Positions 32,070 to 40,943 of a stretch of DNA of 64,000 nucleotides are shown here, in pieces. The stretch comes from Chitinophaga arvensicola (GTDB lineage Bacteria; Bacteroidota; Bacteroidia; Chitinophagales; Chitinophagaceae), in assembly GCF_900110835.1 (NCBI RefSeq), contig NZ_FOJG01000001.1:1065022-1129021 (forward strand), in the 5' to 3' direction. Within the stretch, counting starts at the first letter, position 1. Each line of letters begins with the position of its first letter. The notes below the pieces were generated by a model. That model was not told the origin of the DNA, ran no database searches, and saw only the letters and a list, made by a program, of their open reading frames with translations. Made by a program: the position numbers and the translations under genes.

Positions 32070-33530
32070 ATGAAACGAATAGCCGTTTTGTTCCTGGCTA
32101 CGACTATCGCTATGGTAGCCAATGCACAGCAGCAGATAAGAAGCAGCATCACCCTGACCGCCACAGATATAAAAGGCCGCTTTCAGCTGGAACAACTTGT
32201 TTCCGCCAAAGATGCCATCCTGCGCAAGGTGATGCGGCCTGTATTTTTTCCTACAGATAGTGTAACACATCTTACCTGGAGCACCAATATCAGTGAACCG
32301 GTAGTCATATCGCTCGCTGTACGCGGCGATGCTACGGCCACACAAAAGGTGTTCCTGCAACCAGGCGACTCCCTCAGCTTTGTCTTTCATGCAAAAGACA
32401 CGCTGGATGGTAATCTGCTGATGGATACCGTGCATTCAAAGGCCGGCACGCTGAATAATGTACTGGCCTGGTATGAATACCATAACAACCTCACCATGAC
32501 GCCCATCTGGCTCGCCGCCGAAGCAAGCAAAGCCACACTGCCTATGTTTGAACAACATCTGCAAGGCATGAACGCGAAATATGCTAATGCCAGCAAACTG
32601 ACCGGCAACAACAAATACCTGGCTGCAATGCACAGTTACAATGCACTGATGGTGCGTAATCTTGCCTGGTGGTGCTACGACGAAAATAATAACACAGATA
32701 GCTTGCCGGATACATTTATAAAACCCGCTTACGACGATAAAGCGTTTGCCCTGCTAAATGATCCTGCTTTTGTAAAGTATGTGCTGCCGGAAGAAATAAA
32801 GCGTGGATTTGCCTACCAATACGATTGGATGCTGAAACAGCGATATAAAACAGCAATCGCCGGCATGAATGACAGCGCTAAAACCATATTCCTGGGTCAG
32901 AAAATTGAGCAATCAGCAAAATTGCCCGCTTTTAAGGAACTGGCGTGGTACGTGTATGTAAAGGAAACATACTTCCCTTATCTCAATAAACGCTATAACG
33001 CTACTCAACAGGCAGATGCCCGGAAAGCCGCCGCCAAAGTGGTACTGCCGGTAAAAGATACCGCAATGCAGGCCCGCTTGCAACAGCTGATTGCCACTAT
33101 GGGTAATGTATTGCCCGGTTCACAGGGACTTAACTTTGCATTGGAAGATCATACCGGTAAGATCTGGCATTTCAGCGACCTTAAAGGAAAAGTGGTGTAC
33201 GTGGATGTATGGACCACCTGGTGCGGCCCCTGCCGCGCAGAAGCGCCTCTCTTTGAAAAGATGGCCGCAGATTATGCAGGTAAAGACATTGTGTTTTTAG
33301 GTATTTCGGCAGATAGACCAAAGGATAAGGCTACCTGGATTGAGATGGCCAGCCACAAGAAAACCTTACAGCTGTATTCCGGCGAAAAAACAGCGTTCAT
33401 GAACTATTACCAGGTGCCTGGCTACCCCACTTTTCTTTTGTTTGATAAAGAAGGAAAAGTCGTAAACGCCAATGCACCCAGGCCCAGCGCTGAAGCTACC
33501 CTTAAAACAGCGATCGATAAACTTTTATAA
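32070..33530 (+). CDS. TlpA-like thiol-disulfide protein with large N-terminal domain
   Basis: 486 residues, exported (MKRIAVLFLATTIAMVANAQ). The first 340 residues are of unknown fold, partly beta (30-130) and partly helical. The C-terminal 140 form an AhpC/TSA-TlpA thioredoxin domain: LEDHTGKIWHFSDLKGKVVYVDVWTTWCGPCRAEAPLFEKM with active-site WCGPC at 384-388, later GYPTFLLFDKEG containing the cis-Pro. Such proteins are common at the end of SusCD operons and may reduce or shuttle disulfides for the imported ligand or for a metal or peptide. Ten nucleotides after susD; last gene of the operon. Confidence 0.88.
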   Translation: MKRIAVLFLATTIAMVANAQQQIRSSITLTATDIKGRFQLEQLVSAKDAILRKVMRPVFFPTDSVTHLTWSTNISEPVVISLAVRGDATATQKVFLQPGDSLSFVFHAKDTLDGNLLMDTVHSKAGTLNNVLAWYEYHNNLTMTPIWLAAEASKATLPMFEQHLQGMNAKYANASKLTGNNKYLAAMHSYNALMVRNLAWWCYDENNNTDSLPDTFIKPAYDDKAFALLNDPAFVKYVLPEEIKRGFAYQYDWMLKQRYKTAIAGMNDSAKTIFLGQKIEQSAKLPAFKELAWYVYVKETYFPYLNKRYNATQQADARKAAAKVVLPVKDTAMQARLQQLIATMGNVLPGSQGLNFALEDHTGKIWHFSDLKGKVVYVDVWTTWCGPCRAEAPLFEKMAADYAGKDIVFLGISADRPKDKATWIEMASHKKTLQLYSGEKTAFMNYYQVPGYPTFLLFDKEGKVVNANAPRPSAEATLKTAIDKLL

Positions 33531-33608
33531 CCAGCATAGGGGGAGCGCGTTGTTAGCCGCGTCCTGTTTGCAAAGGGGATTACCTCTTCTTTCCGCCATA
33601 GTTTATTT

Positions 33609-33636
33609 AAAGCGTCTCCGTACCCGGGGGCGCTTT
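33609..33636. terminator. Bidirectional terminator between the SusCD operon and the ABC gene
   Basis: AAAGCGTCTCC and GGGGGCGCTTT form an 11-bp stem (two G-T pairs) with loop GTACCC, with T-rich sequence on both outer sides. It overlaps the stop of the minus-strand ABC transporter gene. Confidence 0.7.
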
Positions 33637-35482
33637 ATTTGTATCCGGCGGCCTGTAGCTCGAAAAGCTCCGCGTAGCGGCCTTTCCGGGCAAGCAGTTC
33701 TTCATGGCTGCCAATTTCTACCAGTGTACCCCGCTCTAATACGAGGATGCGGTTAGCCATACGCACGGTAGAAAAACGATGTGAAATAAGAACGGCGGTT
33801 CTATCACGGGTCAGATCAGCGAAGCGGAGAAATACATTATATTCTGCCCTTGCATCCAGTGCAGAGGTGGGCTCATCCAGTATCAGCAACTGGGCATCTT
33901 TCATGTAGGCCCGCGCCAGTGCTATTTTCTGCCATTCGCCACCGGAGAGTTCTATACCTTGATTAAAACGCTTACCAAGCATCTGTTCGTAGCCCATTGG
34001 CATTTTTTCTATCAGCGGGTACGCGAGACTTTGTTTCGCGGCATCTTCTATCATCGGCTGGTTGCCACTTTGATTGATGTTGCCAACAGCAATGTTTTGC
34101 GATACCGTCATCTGGTAACGCTGATAGTCCTGGAATATAACGCCCACCTGCGTACGTAGTTCCTGCAGGTCATATTCCCGTAAATCCACCCCATCCAGCA
34201 GGATACGGCCTTCTACCGGATCATAGAGCCTCGATAATAGCTTTACCAACGTAGTTTTACCGGCGCCGTTCTCTCCTACCAGCGCGAGTTTCTCGCCGGC
34301 ATGGAGCGTAAAGCTCAGGTGACGGATCGCCCATTTATCAGAATTGATATATTTAAAACCCACGTCCTCAAAGGTAAATCCCTGCAGGATGGGCTTTGGA
34401 AATGCCCGTGGATGCAGTGCAGGCACCATTTTGGGCTGGATCTCAAAGAATTCAAATAAATCACGCAGGTAAAGAGCGCCCTGCGTTACCGATGAAAACC
34501 GGATAAGGATACCCTGGAAAGTGGTTCGTAATTGCCGGAAAGAACCCGCCAGGAAGGCCAGATCGCCAATACTGAGTTGTCCGCTGATAGTACGGATAAT
34601 GATGATTACATACGCCGCATAATAGCCTGCAGCGCCTATCATGGCGAAGAGCGTTCCCCAGATGGAATCGCGGATCTGTAACTCTTTTTTATCCGTATAA
34701 AATTTATGGGAGATGGCTTTAAAGCGGTTGATCAGGAAATTGGAAAGATCAAACACTTTCACTTCTTTGGCCGTTTCATCGCTGGCGCCGAGGTAACGGA
34801 TATAATCAAGCTCCCGTCTGTCGGAGGTCTGACCCCAGGCCAGTTTATAGTACAGGTCGTTGAAATGCGACTCATTTAGAAACGCAGGGATCACGGCCAG
34901 CAGCAGCAATAGTATCAGCCAGGGATTGAAAACGACCAGGCCCGCTGCCAGGAAAACGATCGTAATAATATCCTGCACCTGGCTGAGTACTTGCGCCAAT
35001 AGCACCGTTCTGCCGGAAGTTTGCTGCCGGGCGCGTTCCAGTTTATCGTAAAATTCTGCATCTTCAAACTGGTCCAGGTCCAGCTTGGCGGCATGTTCCA
35101 TGATTTTTACGGAAGTGTGGTTAGCGAACAGGTCGCCGAGAAGCCCGTCCAGCAAAGAAATAGCACGACTCAGCAAATCCGATAGTATCGCCAGTCCAAA
35201 TTCAATGGCCACCAGCTTCCACAGCCAGGCACTGGGGTGATGGGTATCTTTACTTAGATGCACCACCTGGTCAATAATGAGTTTGCCTACGTATAACAAC
35301 GACAGTGGCATGGCAGATTGCGCCACTCTTAAAACCGTATTTGCGATGGCCAGCCCGGGGCTGGTTTGCCATACCATCTTAAAAAATGCCGGCAGGTTGC
35401 GAAGGGCCGCCAGCCGTTCTTTGAAGGTTAATTTTTCCTCTTTGCCCGTACGTTTCTTCCTTGGATTTGCCATTGCGCTCAT
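33635..35482 (-). CDS. ABC exporter, fused permease and ATPase
   Basis: 615 residues, a half-transporter expected to dimerise. The N-terminal part has six membrane helices (about 40-330). The C-terminal ATPase has Walker A GENGAGKTT (403-411), Q-loop IFQDYQRYQ, signature LSGGEWQKIALARA (512-525), Walker B LLILDEPTSALD and the switch His in ISHRFSTV. The type is that of lipid, peptide or drug exporters (MsbA-like); the substrate cannot be told. It is a single minus-strand gene. A basic N-terminus (NPRKKRTGKEEK) precedes the membrane part. Confidence 0.9.
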   Translation of the reverse strand: MSAMANPRKKRTGKEEKLTFKERLAALRNLPAFFKMVWQTSPGLAIANTVLRVAQSAMPLSLLYVGKLIIDQVVHLSKDTHHPSAWLWKLVAIEFGLAILSDLLSRAISLLDGLLGDLFANHTSVKIMEHAAKLDLDQFEDAEFYDKLERARQQTSGRTVLLAQVLSQVQDIITIVFLAAGLVVFNPWLILLLLLAVIPAFLNESHFNDLYYKLAWGQTSDRRELDYIRYLGASDETAKEVKVFDLSNFLINRFKAISHKFYTDKKELQIRDSIWGTLFAMIGAAGYYAAYVIIIIRTISGQLSIGDLAFLAGSFRQLRTTFQGILIRFSSVTQGALYLRDLFEFFEIQPKMVPALHPRAFPKPILQGFTFEDVGFKYINSDKWAIRHLSFTLHAGEKLALVGENGAGKTTLVKLLSRLYDPVEGRILLDGVDLREYDLQELRTQVGVIFQDYQRYQMTVSQNIAVGNINQSGNQPMIEDAAKQSLAYPLIEKMPMGYEQMLGKRFNQGIELSGGEWQKIALARAYMKDAQLLILDEPTSALDARAEYNVFLRFADLTRDRTAVLISHRFSTVRMANRILVLERGTLVEIGSHEELLARKGRYAELFELQAAGYK

Positions 35483-35567
35483 GACAGTAATTTACGAAAA
35501 ACCTATCGTGTTACAGATCAAAAGGATTTTCTTTAAATTTGAGTTCATGTGAAAAAATCGGGATGCT

Positions 35568-35675
35568 ATGTTAATATGGATTATTTCTTTACTGATCGTA
35601 GGTTGTGTAATTGTTGCAGGCGTGGTATACGCTGTTAATGAGCAGTCCAGACAATGGGCGGAATCGGATAATTAA
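35568..35675 (+). CDS. 35-aa single-pass membrane protein
   Basis: ATG at 35568 opens 35 codons: a hydrophobic helix of about 20 residues (MLIWIISLLIVGCVIVAGVV) followed by a short polar tail (YAVNEQSRQWAESDN). The composition is that of a real small membrane protein rather than chance, with a 40-nt gap to the next gene. GCVIV is not a clear lipobox. It lies between the divergent ABC gene and the serine hydrolase gene on the plus strand. Function unknown. Confidence 0.45.
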   Translation: MLIWIISLLIVGCVIVAGVVYAVNEQSRQWAESDN

Positions 35676-35714
35676 CAATATCCTCTTATATTAGGGTAAC
35701 TCAAACCCTCAACT

Positions 35715-37169
35715 ATGTTGAAATCCCTTCTGCCAGGTGTACTGCTGGCAGCTACTCTCTCTGTTTCTGCACAAGATAAAATCCAACAGGTAGAAAACAG
35801 CCTGAAGCCCTGGGTACAGGTGGAGAACGCGCCCGCCGTAGGTTTAAACATCTACGAACGCATGAAGGCCTACAATGTACCCTCTGTATCCATTGCAGTA
35901 ATTGACAACGGAAAAATTGCCTGGACAAAAGCCTATGGACTGGCAGATGTGGCAGATAAAAAGCCAGCAACGCCACAAACGCTTTACCAGGCCGCATCCA
36001 TCAGCAAATCTATCAATGCGGCAGGCATCATGAAACTCGTGGAAGCCGGGAAGTTGTCACTGGACAAGGATATCCGCAGCTACCTGAAAACCTGGACCTT
36101 TCCGGATAATAAATTTTCCAAAGGCCAGCCCATTACCCTGCGCCACCTGATGAATCATACTGCCGGTCTGAGCGTGCATGGTTTCGGCGGTTACGAAGCA
36201 GGTAAGCCCCTGCCCACCATTAACCAGATCCTGGATGGCACACCACCCTCCCAAAGCGCCAAAGTGGAACCTGTATTTAAGCCGGGAGAAAGGATGCAGT
36301 ACTCGGGTGGAGGTACTACTGTGATCCGGAAAATCATAGAAGATAATATAAACACCGATTATGCAGGGTTATACCAGAAGCTGGTATTCACTCCGCTGAA
36401 AATGACACACAGTACTTTTATACAACCCCTGCCGGCGTCGCTGGCGCCCAATGCAGCTACCGCCTATGATAGCGATGGTAAGCCGCTGAAGGGCCGCTAC
36501 CATACTTACCCGGAATTATCGCCGGATGGCCTCTGGACCACTCCTTCCGATCTGGCTACCTATGCCATTGCTATGCAGCAATCGCTGGACAGCGCGAAGG
36601 GTAGCTTTCTGAAACCCGCTACCGTCAGGCAAATGCTGGCGCCTTTCTCCGAAAAGCAACAGGTGGGATATGGATTTTTTATCACCGAAGCCGGCGACCA
36701 GAAATTTTTCGGACATGGCGGCAGTAACGATGGTTTTAAATGCGCCCTGTATGCCGGGGAAACCAATCACCAGGGCGTAGCCGTAATGATCAACTCAGAC
36801 AATGGCGCGATCATCGATGAAATTGTAAATGCGGTAGCGGAAGTATATGGTTGGAAGCGTTTTTATCAACCGGCAATTAAGAAAGTAATAACGCCTTCGG
36901 CAGATTCCATCGCTGCGTATACAGGTAAATACAATATCAAAGCCGTTGGTATCGGCCTGGAAATTATCTCCAGAAACGGCGTGCCAGGCCTCACGCGCTC
37001 CGACAGAAGCACCTGGGAGCAATTGTATTTTACTGATGAAAGCCGCTTTTTTATACTCTCGGAGCGCTTTGATCTCCGTTTCGTTCGCGATAGAAGCGGT
37101 AAAGTGACCGGAATCGAAATCCGGACCGGTGACCAGGGCTTCGTCGCAGATAAAGTCGCTGCTGAATAA
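35715..37169 (+). CDS. Class C beta-lactamase-fold serine hydrolase
   Basis: 484 residues with a signal peptide (MLKSLLPGVLLAATLSVSAQ). The serine-hydrolase motifs are all present: Ser95-x-x-Lys98 in QAASISKSI, the Tyr motif MQYSGGG (Tyr196), and HGG at 334-336 (FGHGGSNDGF). The last about 90 residues form an extra beta-rich domain (AYTGKYNIKA...LEIISRNG). Relatives include esterases, D-aminopeptidases and peptidoglycan-active enzymes; true beta-lactamase activity is not implied, because Tyr-x-Asn is replaced by Tyr-Ser-Gly. Periplasmic or secreted. Confidence 0.88.
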   Translation: MLKSLLPGVLLAATLSVSAQDKIQQVENSLKPWVQVENAPAVGLNIYERMKAYNVPSVSIAVIDNGKIAWTKAYGLADVADKKPATPQTLYQAASISKSINAAGIMKLVEAGKLSLDKDIRSYLKTWTFPDNKFSKGQPITLRHLMNHTAGLSVHGFGGYEAGKPLPTINQILDGTPPSQSAKVEPVFKPGERMQYSGGGTTVIRKIIEDNINTDYAGLYQKLVFTPLKMTHSTFIQPLPASLAPNAATAYDSDGKPLKGRYHTYPELSPDGLWTTPSDLATYAIAMQQSLDSAKGSFLKPATVRQMLAPFSEKQQVGYGFFITEAGDQKFFGHGGSNDGFKCALYAGETNHQGVAVMINSDNGAIIDEIVNAVAEVYGWKRFYQPAIKKVITPSADSIAAYTGKYNIKAVGIGLEIISRNGVPGLTRSDRSTWEQLYFTDESRFFILSERFDLRFVRDRSGKVTGIEIRTGDQGFVADKVAAE

Positions 37170-37295
37170 ATAAGTTGTCCGGTAGCGTGATAAAACGATA
37201 GCTGTGCATAATTAATAGCCCAGAGTAGAGGGATGCCCCGATCACAAGCGTCATACCTGCGTACTGGAGCTTTAAATTAATTTGCAATTATCGAT

Positions 37296-38501
37296 ATGCG
37301 TGCAAAAAGGAATGTGCTGACTTATCTGGCAGAGAAGGAATGGCTGATCATGAGTTTATGGTTTGGCCTCGCTTTTATTGGTGCTATACTGGAGATCTCT
37401 CGCGATAATTATAATAATTTTCGCATATTTAGAAGTGTGTTCTACCACGTAATACACCAACTTCCTTTATATACGCTTTATCCCGCCGAATACTACGATG
37501 TAAATCTTTACGGACCTATATTCAGTATCGTTATTGCACCCTTTGCCGGGCTGGATATGCATCTCGGAGCGATGCTCTGGGCCCTTTCCGGTGCTGCAGT
37601 ACTGTTTTACGCCATCCGGCAGCTGCCCCTTTCGCGGCTGCAACAAAATATCATTCTGTTACTGTGCACCCAGGAGTTAATGGGCGCCAGTGGCTGGTTC
37701 CAGATGAATCAGTTCATTGGCGCTTTCATTATCCTGACCTTTACCAACACGATCAAAGGAAAGGAACTCTGGGCAACGTTTTTCATCGTGTTAGGTACGC
37801 TTACCAAGTTTTATGGCATCGTAGGACTCGCATTCTTCTTTTTCAGTCCCAATCCACGGCGCTTTATCGCAGGGCTGTTCCTCTGGGGAGCCGTAATGTT
37901 TGCACTGCCAATGGCTATTTCATCTCCTCAATACATCGTCAACTGCTACTTTGAGTGGTATGCCGCACTGGTACACAAGAATGCATTAAATGAAGGCTCC
38001 GTATTCCAGGACATATCTGCCGGAGGCTTTGTTAAACGCGTATTCCATATGCCGGACCTGAGCAATATGCTGTTCCTGGTTCCGGCGGTAGTAATGTTTG
38101 CATTGCAGTACACGCGTCTGAAAGATCGCTACAACTCCCGCTATCGCCTGTATATTCTTTGCTCTACGCTGATGTTCCCTGTATTGTTCAGCACCAGTTC
38201 CGAGTCTCCCACCTATATCATCGCTATACCGGCCATTTGTATCTGGTATGTGATGCAACCCGCTACCCGCTGGAATAATATATTTATCTTTTTTGCCATC
38301 CTGCTGGTGAGCTTCTCCCATTCGGATGTGGTAACTCCCTGGGTCAGGAAGAACCTGGCAGTGCCTTATGCCCTGAAAGCCTTGCCCTGCCTGGTGTTAT
38401 GGCTTAAAATTGCATATGATATCTATACCCGTAAATATTTATTAAAAAAAGCACACGTTTCCGCGCCTGTCAAGGAATTGGAGGCCGTACCGGTATTGTG
38501 A
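37296..38501 (+). CDS. Polytopic membrane protein, GT87/DUF2029 type
   Basis: 401 residues with about ten membrane helices. The first periplasmic loop has FRSVFYHVIHQLPLYTLYPAEYYDVNLYGPIFSIVIAPF, and the segment MGASGWFQMNQFIGAFIILTF and LGTLTKFYGIVGLAFF follow, matching GT87 (DUF2029) polyprenol-phosphate mannosyl- or arabinosyl-transferase-like proteins. The usual catalytic Asp in the first loop is probably within YYDVNLYGP. It would transfer sugars in the periplasm to lipids or glycans. It is followed 70 nt later by the GH92 gene, without clear operon linkage. Confidence 0.75.
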   Translation: MRAKRNVLTYLAEKEWLIMSLWFGLAFIGAILEISRDNYNNFRIFRSVFYHVIHQLPLYTLYPAEYYDVNLYGPIFSIVIAPFAGLDMHLGAMLWALSGAAVLFYAIRQLPLSRLQQNIILLLCTQELMGASGWFQMNQFIGAFIILTFTNTIKGKELWATFFIVLGTLTKFYGIVGLAFFFFSPNPRRFIAGLFLWGAVMFALPMAISSPQYIVNCYFEWYAALVHKNALNEGSVFQDISAGGFVKRVFHMPDLSNMLFLVPAVVMFALQYTRLKDRYNSRYRLYILCSTLMFPVLFSTSSESPTYIIAIPAICIWYVMQPATRWNNIFIFFAILLVSFSHSDVVTPWVRKNLAVPYALKALPCLVLWLKIAYDIYTRKYLLKKAHVSAPVKELEAVPVL

Positions 38502-38570
38502 AAAAATTAACTGAAAAAGTAATATTCCGGGCGTAAATTGCCGGATTATATTATTAAAGGTTTTTTGATT

Positions 38571-40859
38571 ATGAACACGGGATTCAAGATAGGTAGTGCA
38601 TTCGCGTTATCTGCAATGCTGTTTCACGGCATGCAGGCAAATGCACAGAAGAAGCCGGCATCCCTGCCGGGCTTTGTTGAAAGTAAATCAGTTGCTTCAG
38701 TAGATCCATACATCGGTTCCGGTGGCCACGGGCACGTATTTGTAGGCGCCAGCGTTCCTTACGGAGCTGTACAGGCAGGTCCGACAAACATCGTGAAAGG
38801 TTGGGACTGGTGCTCCGGATACCACTATTCAGACAGCGTTTTAATCGGCTTTTCCCAGATGCACCTCAGTGGTACCGGTATCGGCGACCTGGGTGATGTA
38901 CTCATTATGCCCTACACCGGTAAAGTGAGAACCAACCGGGGTACACAGGAAGATCCGACTTCCGGCTATGGCTCCCATTACTCCCATGCCCGCGAAACCG
39001 CCCGCCCCGGCTACTACGCCGTTCAGCTGGACGATTACAACATCAAAGCAGAACTCACCGCCTCCGAAAGAGTGGCGTTTCATAAATATACTTTCCCGAA
39101 AGATCAACCCGCCAATATTATCATCGACCTGAAAGAAGGTATTGGCTGGGATGCACCGGTAGAAACATTTATCCGCCAGGTAGATGAATATACCCTCGAA
39201 GGATACCGCTATTCCAAAGGCTGGGCAGTTGATCAGCGCCTCTGGTTTGCTATCAAATCCAACGTACCGGTGAAAGAATTCCAGGTATTCAACGGAGATA
39301 CCAAACAAACCGGTAAAGAAGTAAAAGCGAAAGAAGCCAAGGGCGTCATCGTTTTTGATAAATCTCCCGGACAGGTAATGTTGAAAGTAGGTATCTCTCC
39401 TGTGAGCAGCGAAAATGCGCTGGCCAATATCAAAGCAGAGATTCCAGGCTGGGACTTTACCCAAACCATCAAAAACGCCAATGCCAAATGGGATCAGGAA
39501 TTATCCAAAGTAAGCATTGAAACAAAAGATGAAGCTGTACGTCGGGTATTCTATACCGCCATGTACCATACCATGATCGATCCTGCTCTGTTCAACGATC
39601 ATGATGGCAGCTACCGTGGCACCGATAAAAAAGTATATGCCAATCCTGGCTTCGATAACTATTCCGTTTTTTCTCTCTGGGATATTTACCGTTCCTGCGC
39701 ACCACTCGCTACTATCCTGCATCCTGAGAAAGTGAACAGCTTCGTGAACTCGATGCTGGCGATTCACAAACAACAGGGCAAATTGCCGGTATGGCCGCTG
39801 ATGGGCAATGAAACAGATTGCATGGTAGGCTACCACGCTGTACCTGTTATTGCAGATGCCTACCTGAAAGGATTTAAAGGCTTCAACGCAGAAGAAGCTT
39901 TCGAAGCCATGAAGGCAACTTCTACCCGCGACGATCTTGGCGTGAAATACGTAAAAGAGCGTGGCTATATCCCGGCCGACAAAGAATACGAATCTGTTTC
40001 CAAAGCAATGGAATATGCGATCGACGATTGGTGCATTGCAGCTATGGCAAAGAAACTGGGCAAAACAGAAGACTTCGAATACTACAAAAAACGCGCAGGC
40101 TATTATAAGAACTACTTCGATAGCAGCATCCGCTTCGTACGTCCGCGTATGAGTGATGGCAGCTTCAAAACGCCTTATGATCCGTTCAATTCCATCCACG
40201 AGAAAGGCGACTTCACCGAAGGCAACGGCTGGCAGTATACCTGGCTGGTACCACAAGACGTAGAAGGCCTGATCAGCCTCATGGGCGGCGATGAAGCGTT
40301 TACGCTTAAACTCGATAGCCTGTTTACCGCTAAAGGTGATATGGGTGCGCAGGCATCTAACGATATCTCTGGTCTTATCGGTATGTATGCGCATGGTAAT
40401 GAGCCTAGTCATCACGTGACCTACATGTACGCTTTCTCCGGTTACCAATGGAAAACCGCTGAAAAAGTAAGACAGGTCATGAAAGACTTCTACTTCGATC
40501 AGCCGGAAGGCCTGGCTGGTAACGAAGATTGCGGCGCTATGTCTTCCTGGTATATATTTTCTTCCCTGGGCTTCTACCCTGAGAACTCCGCCAGCGGTGT
40601 GTATGTATTAGGCAGTCCGCTGTTTGATAAAGCATCTATCAAAGTAGGCGCAGGTAAAACCTTTACTGTACAGACTATCGGTAACAGTGCAGCTAACATC
40701 TATATCCAGAGTGTTACACTGAACGGTAAGCCATATACGAAAAGCTTTATCACCCATCAGGATGTAGTAAAAGGCGGAACACTGGTAGTGAAGATGGGTA
40801 ACAAACCTAATCTGACCTTTGGTAAAGCCCTGGCCGACAGACCTTCTAACGCACTGTAA
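38571..40859 (+). CDS. GH92 family alpha-mannosidase
   Basis: 762 residues from the ATG at 38571; the upstream in-frame TTG at 38538 precedes non-signal sequence and is rejected. Signal peptide MNTGFKIGSAFALSAMLFHGMQANAQ. GH92 signatures: VDPYIGSGGHGHVFVGASVPYGAVQAGPTN, WCSGYHYSD, FSQMHLSGTG-GDLGD, NDHDGSYRG, SLWDIYRSCAPL, GNETDCMVGYHA, EGNGWQYTWLVPQDVEGL, and GNEDCGAMSSWYIFSSLGFYP. These are calcium-dependent exo-alpha-mannosidases that trim N-glycan or fungal mannan. Followed by a strong terminator. The GH76 lipoprotein at 6.5 kb may act on the same polymer. Confidence 0.95.
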   Translation: MNTGFKIGSAFALSAMLFHGMQANAQKKPASLPGFVESKSVASVDPYIGSGGHGHVFVGASVPYGAVQAGPTNIVKGWDWCSGYHYSDSVLIGFSQMHLSGTGIGDLGDVLIMPYTGKVRTNRGTQEDPTSGYGSHYSHARETARPGYYAVQLDDYNIKAELTASERVAFHKYTFPKDQPANIIIDLKEGIGWDAPVETFIRQVDEYTLEGYRYSKGWAVDQRLWFAIKSNVPVKEFQVFNGDTKQTGKEVKAKEAKGVIVFDKSPGQVMLKVGISPVSSENALANIKAEIPGWDFTQTIKNANAKWDQELSKVSIETKDEAVRRVFYTAMYHTMIDPALFNDHDGSYRGTDKKVYANPGFDNYSVFSLWDIYRSCAPLATILHPEKVNSFVNSMLAIHKQQGKLPVWPLMGNETDCMVGYHAVPVIADAYLKGFKGFNAEEAFEAMKATSTRDDLGVKYVKERGYIPADKEYESVSKAMEYAIDDWCIAAMAKKLGKTEDFEYYKKRAGYYKNYFDSSIRFVRPRMSDGSFKTPYDPFNSIHEKGDFTEGNGWQYTWLVPQDVEGLISLMGGDEAFTLKLDSLFTAKGDMGAQASNDISGLIGMYAHGNEPSHHVTYMYAFSGYQWKTAEKVRQVMKDFYFDQPEGLAGNEDCGAMSSWYIFSSLGFYPENSASGVYVLGSPLFDKASIKVGAGKTFTVQTIGNSAANIYIQSVTLNGKPYTKSFITHQDVVKGGTLVVKMGNKPNLTFGKALADRPSNAL

Positions 40860-40881
40860 TTATATAATATCCGTTAAATAA

Positions 40882-40926
40882 TTTGGGGAGATGAAAGCAA
40901 TATACTTGCTTCCATCTCCCCAAAAA
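40882..40926. terminator. Strong bidirectional terminator
   Basis: TTTGGGGAGATG and CATCTCCCCAAA form a 12-bp perfect stem, extended by GAAAGC/GCTTTC-like pairs in the loop, with A- and T-rich flanks. It separates the convergent GH92 and GHL10-type genes. Confidence 0.85.
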
Positions 40927-40943
40927 TTTTATAACAACACTAC

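Noticed and set aside
37051..37287. 78-codon minus-strand frame with a hydrophobic N-terminus between the serine hydrolase and GT87-like genes
   Set aside because: Half of it is antisense to the conserved end of the hydrolase gene, and the remainder lacks a convincing pattern.
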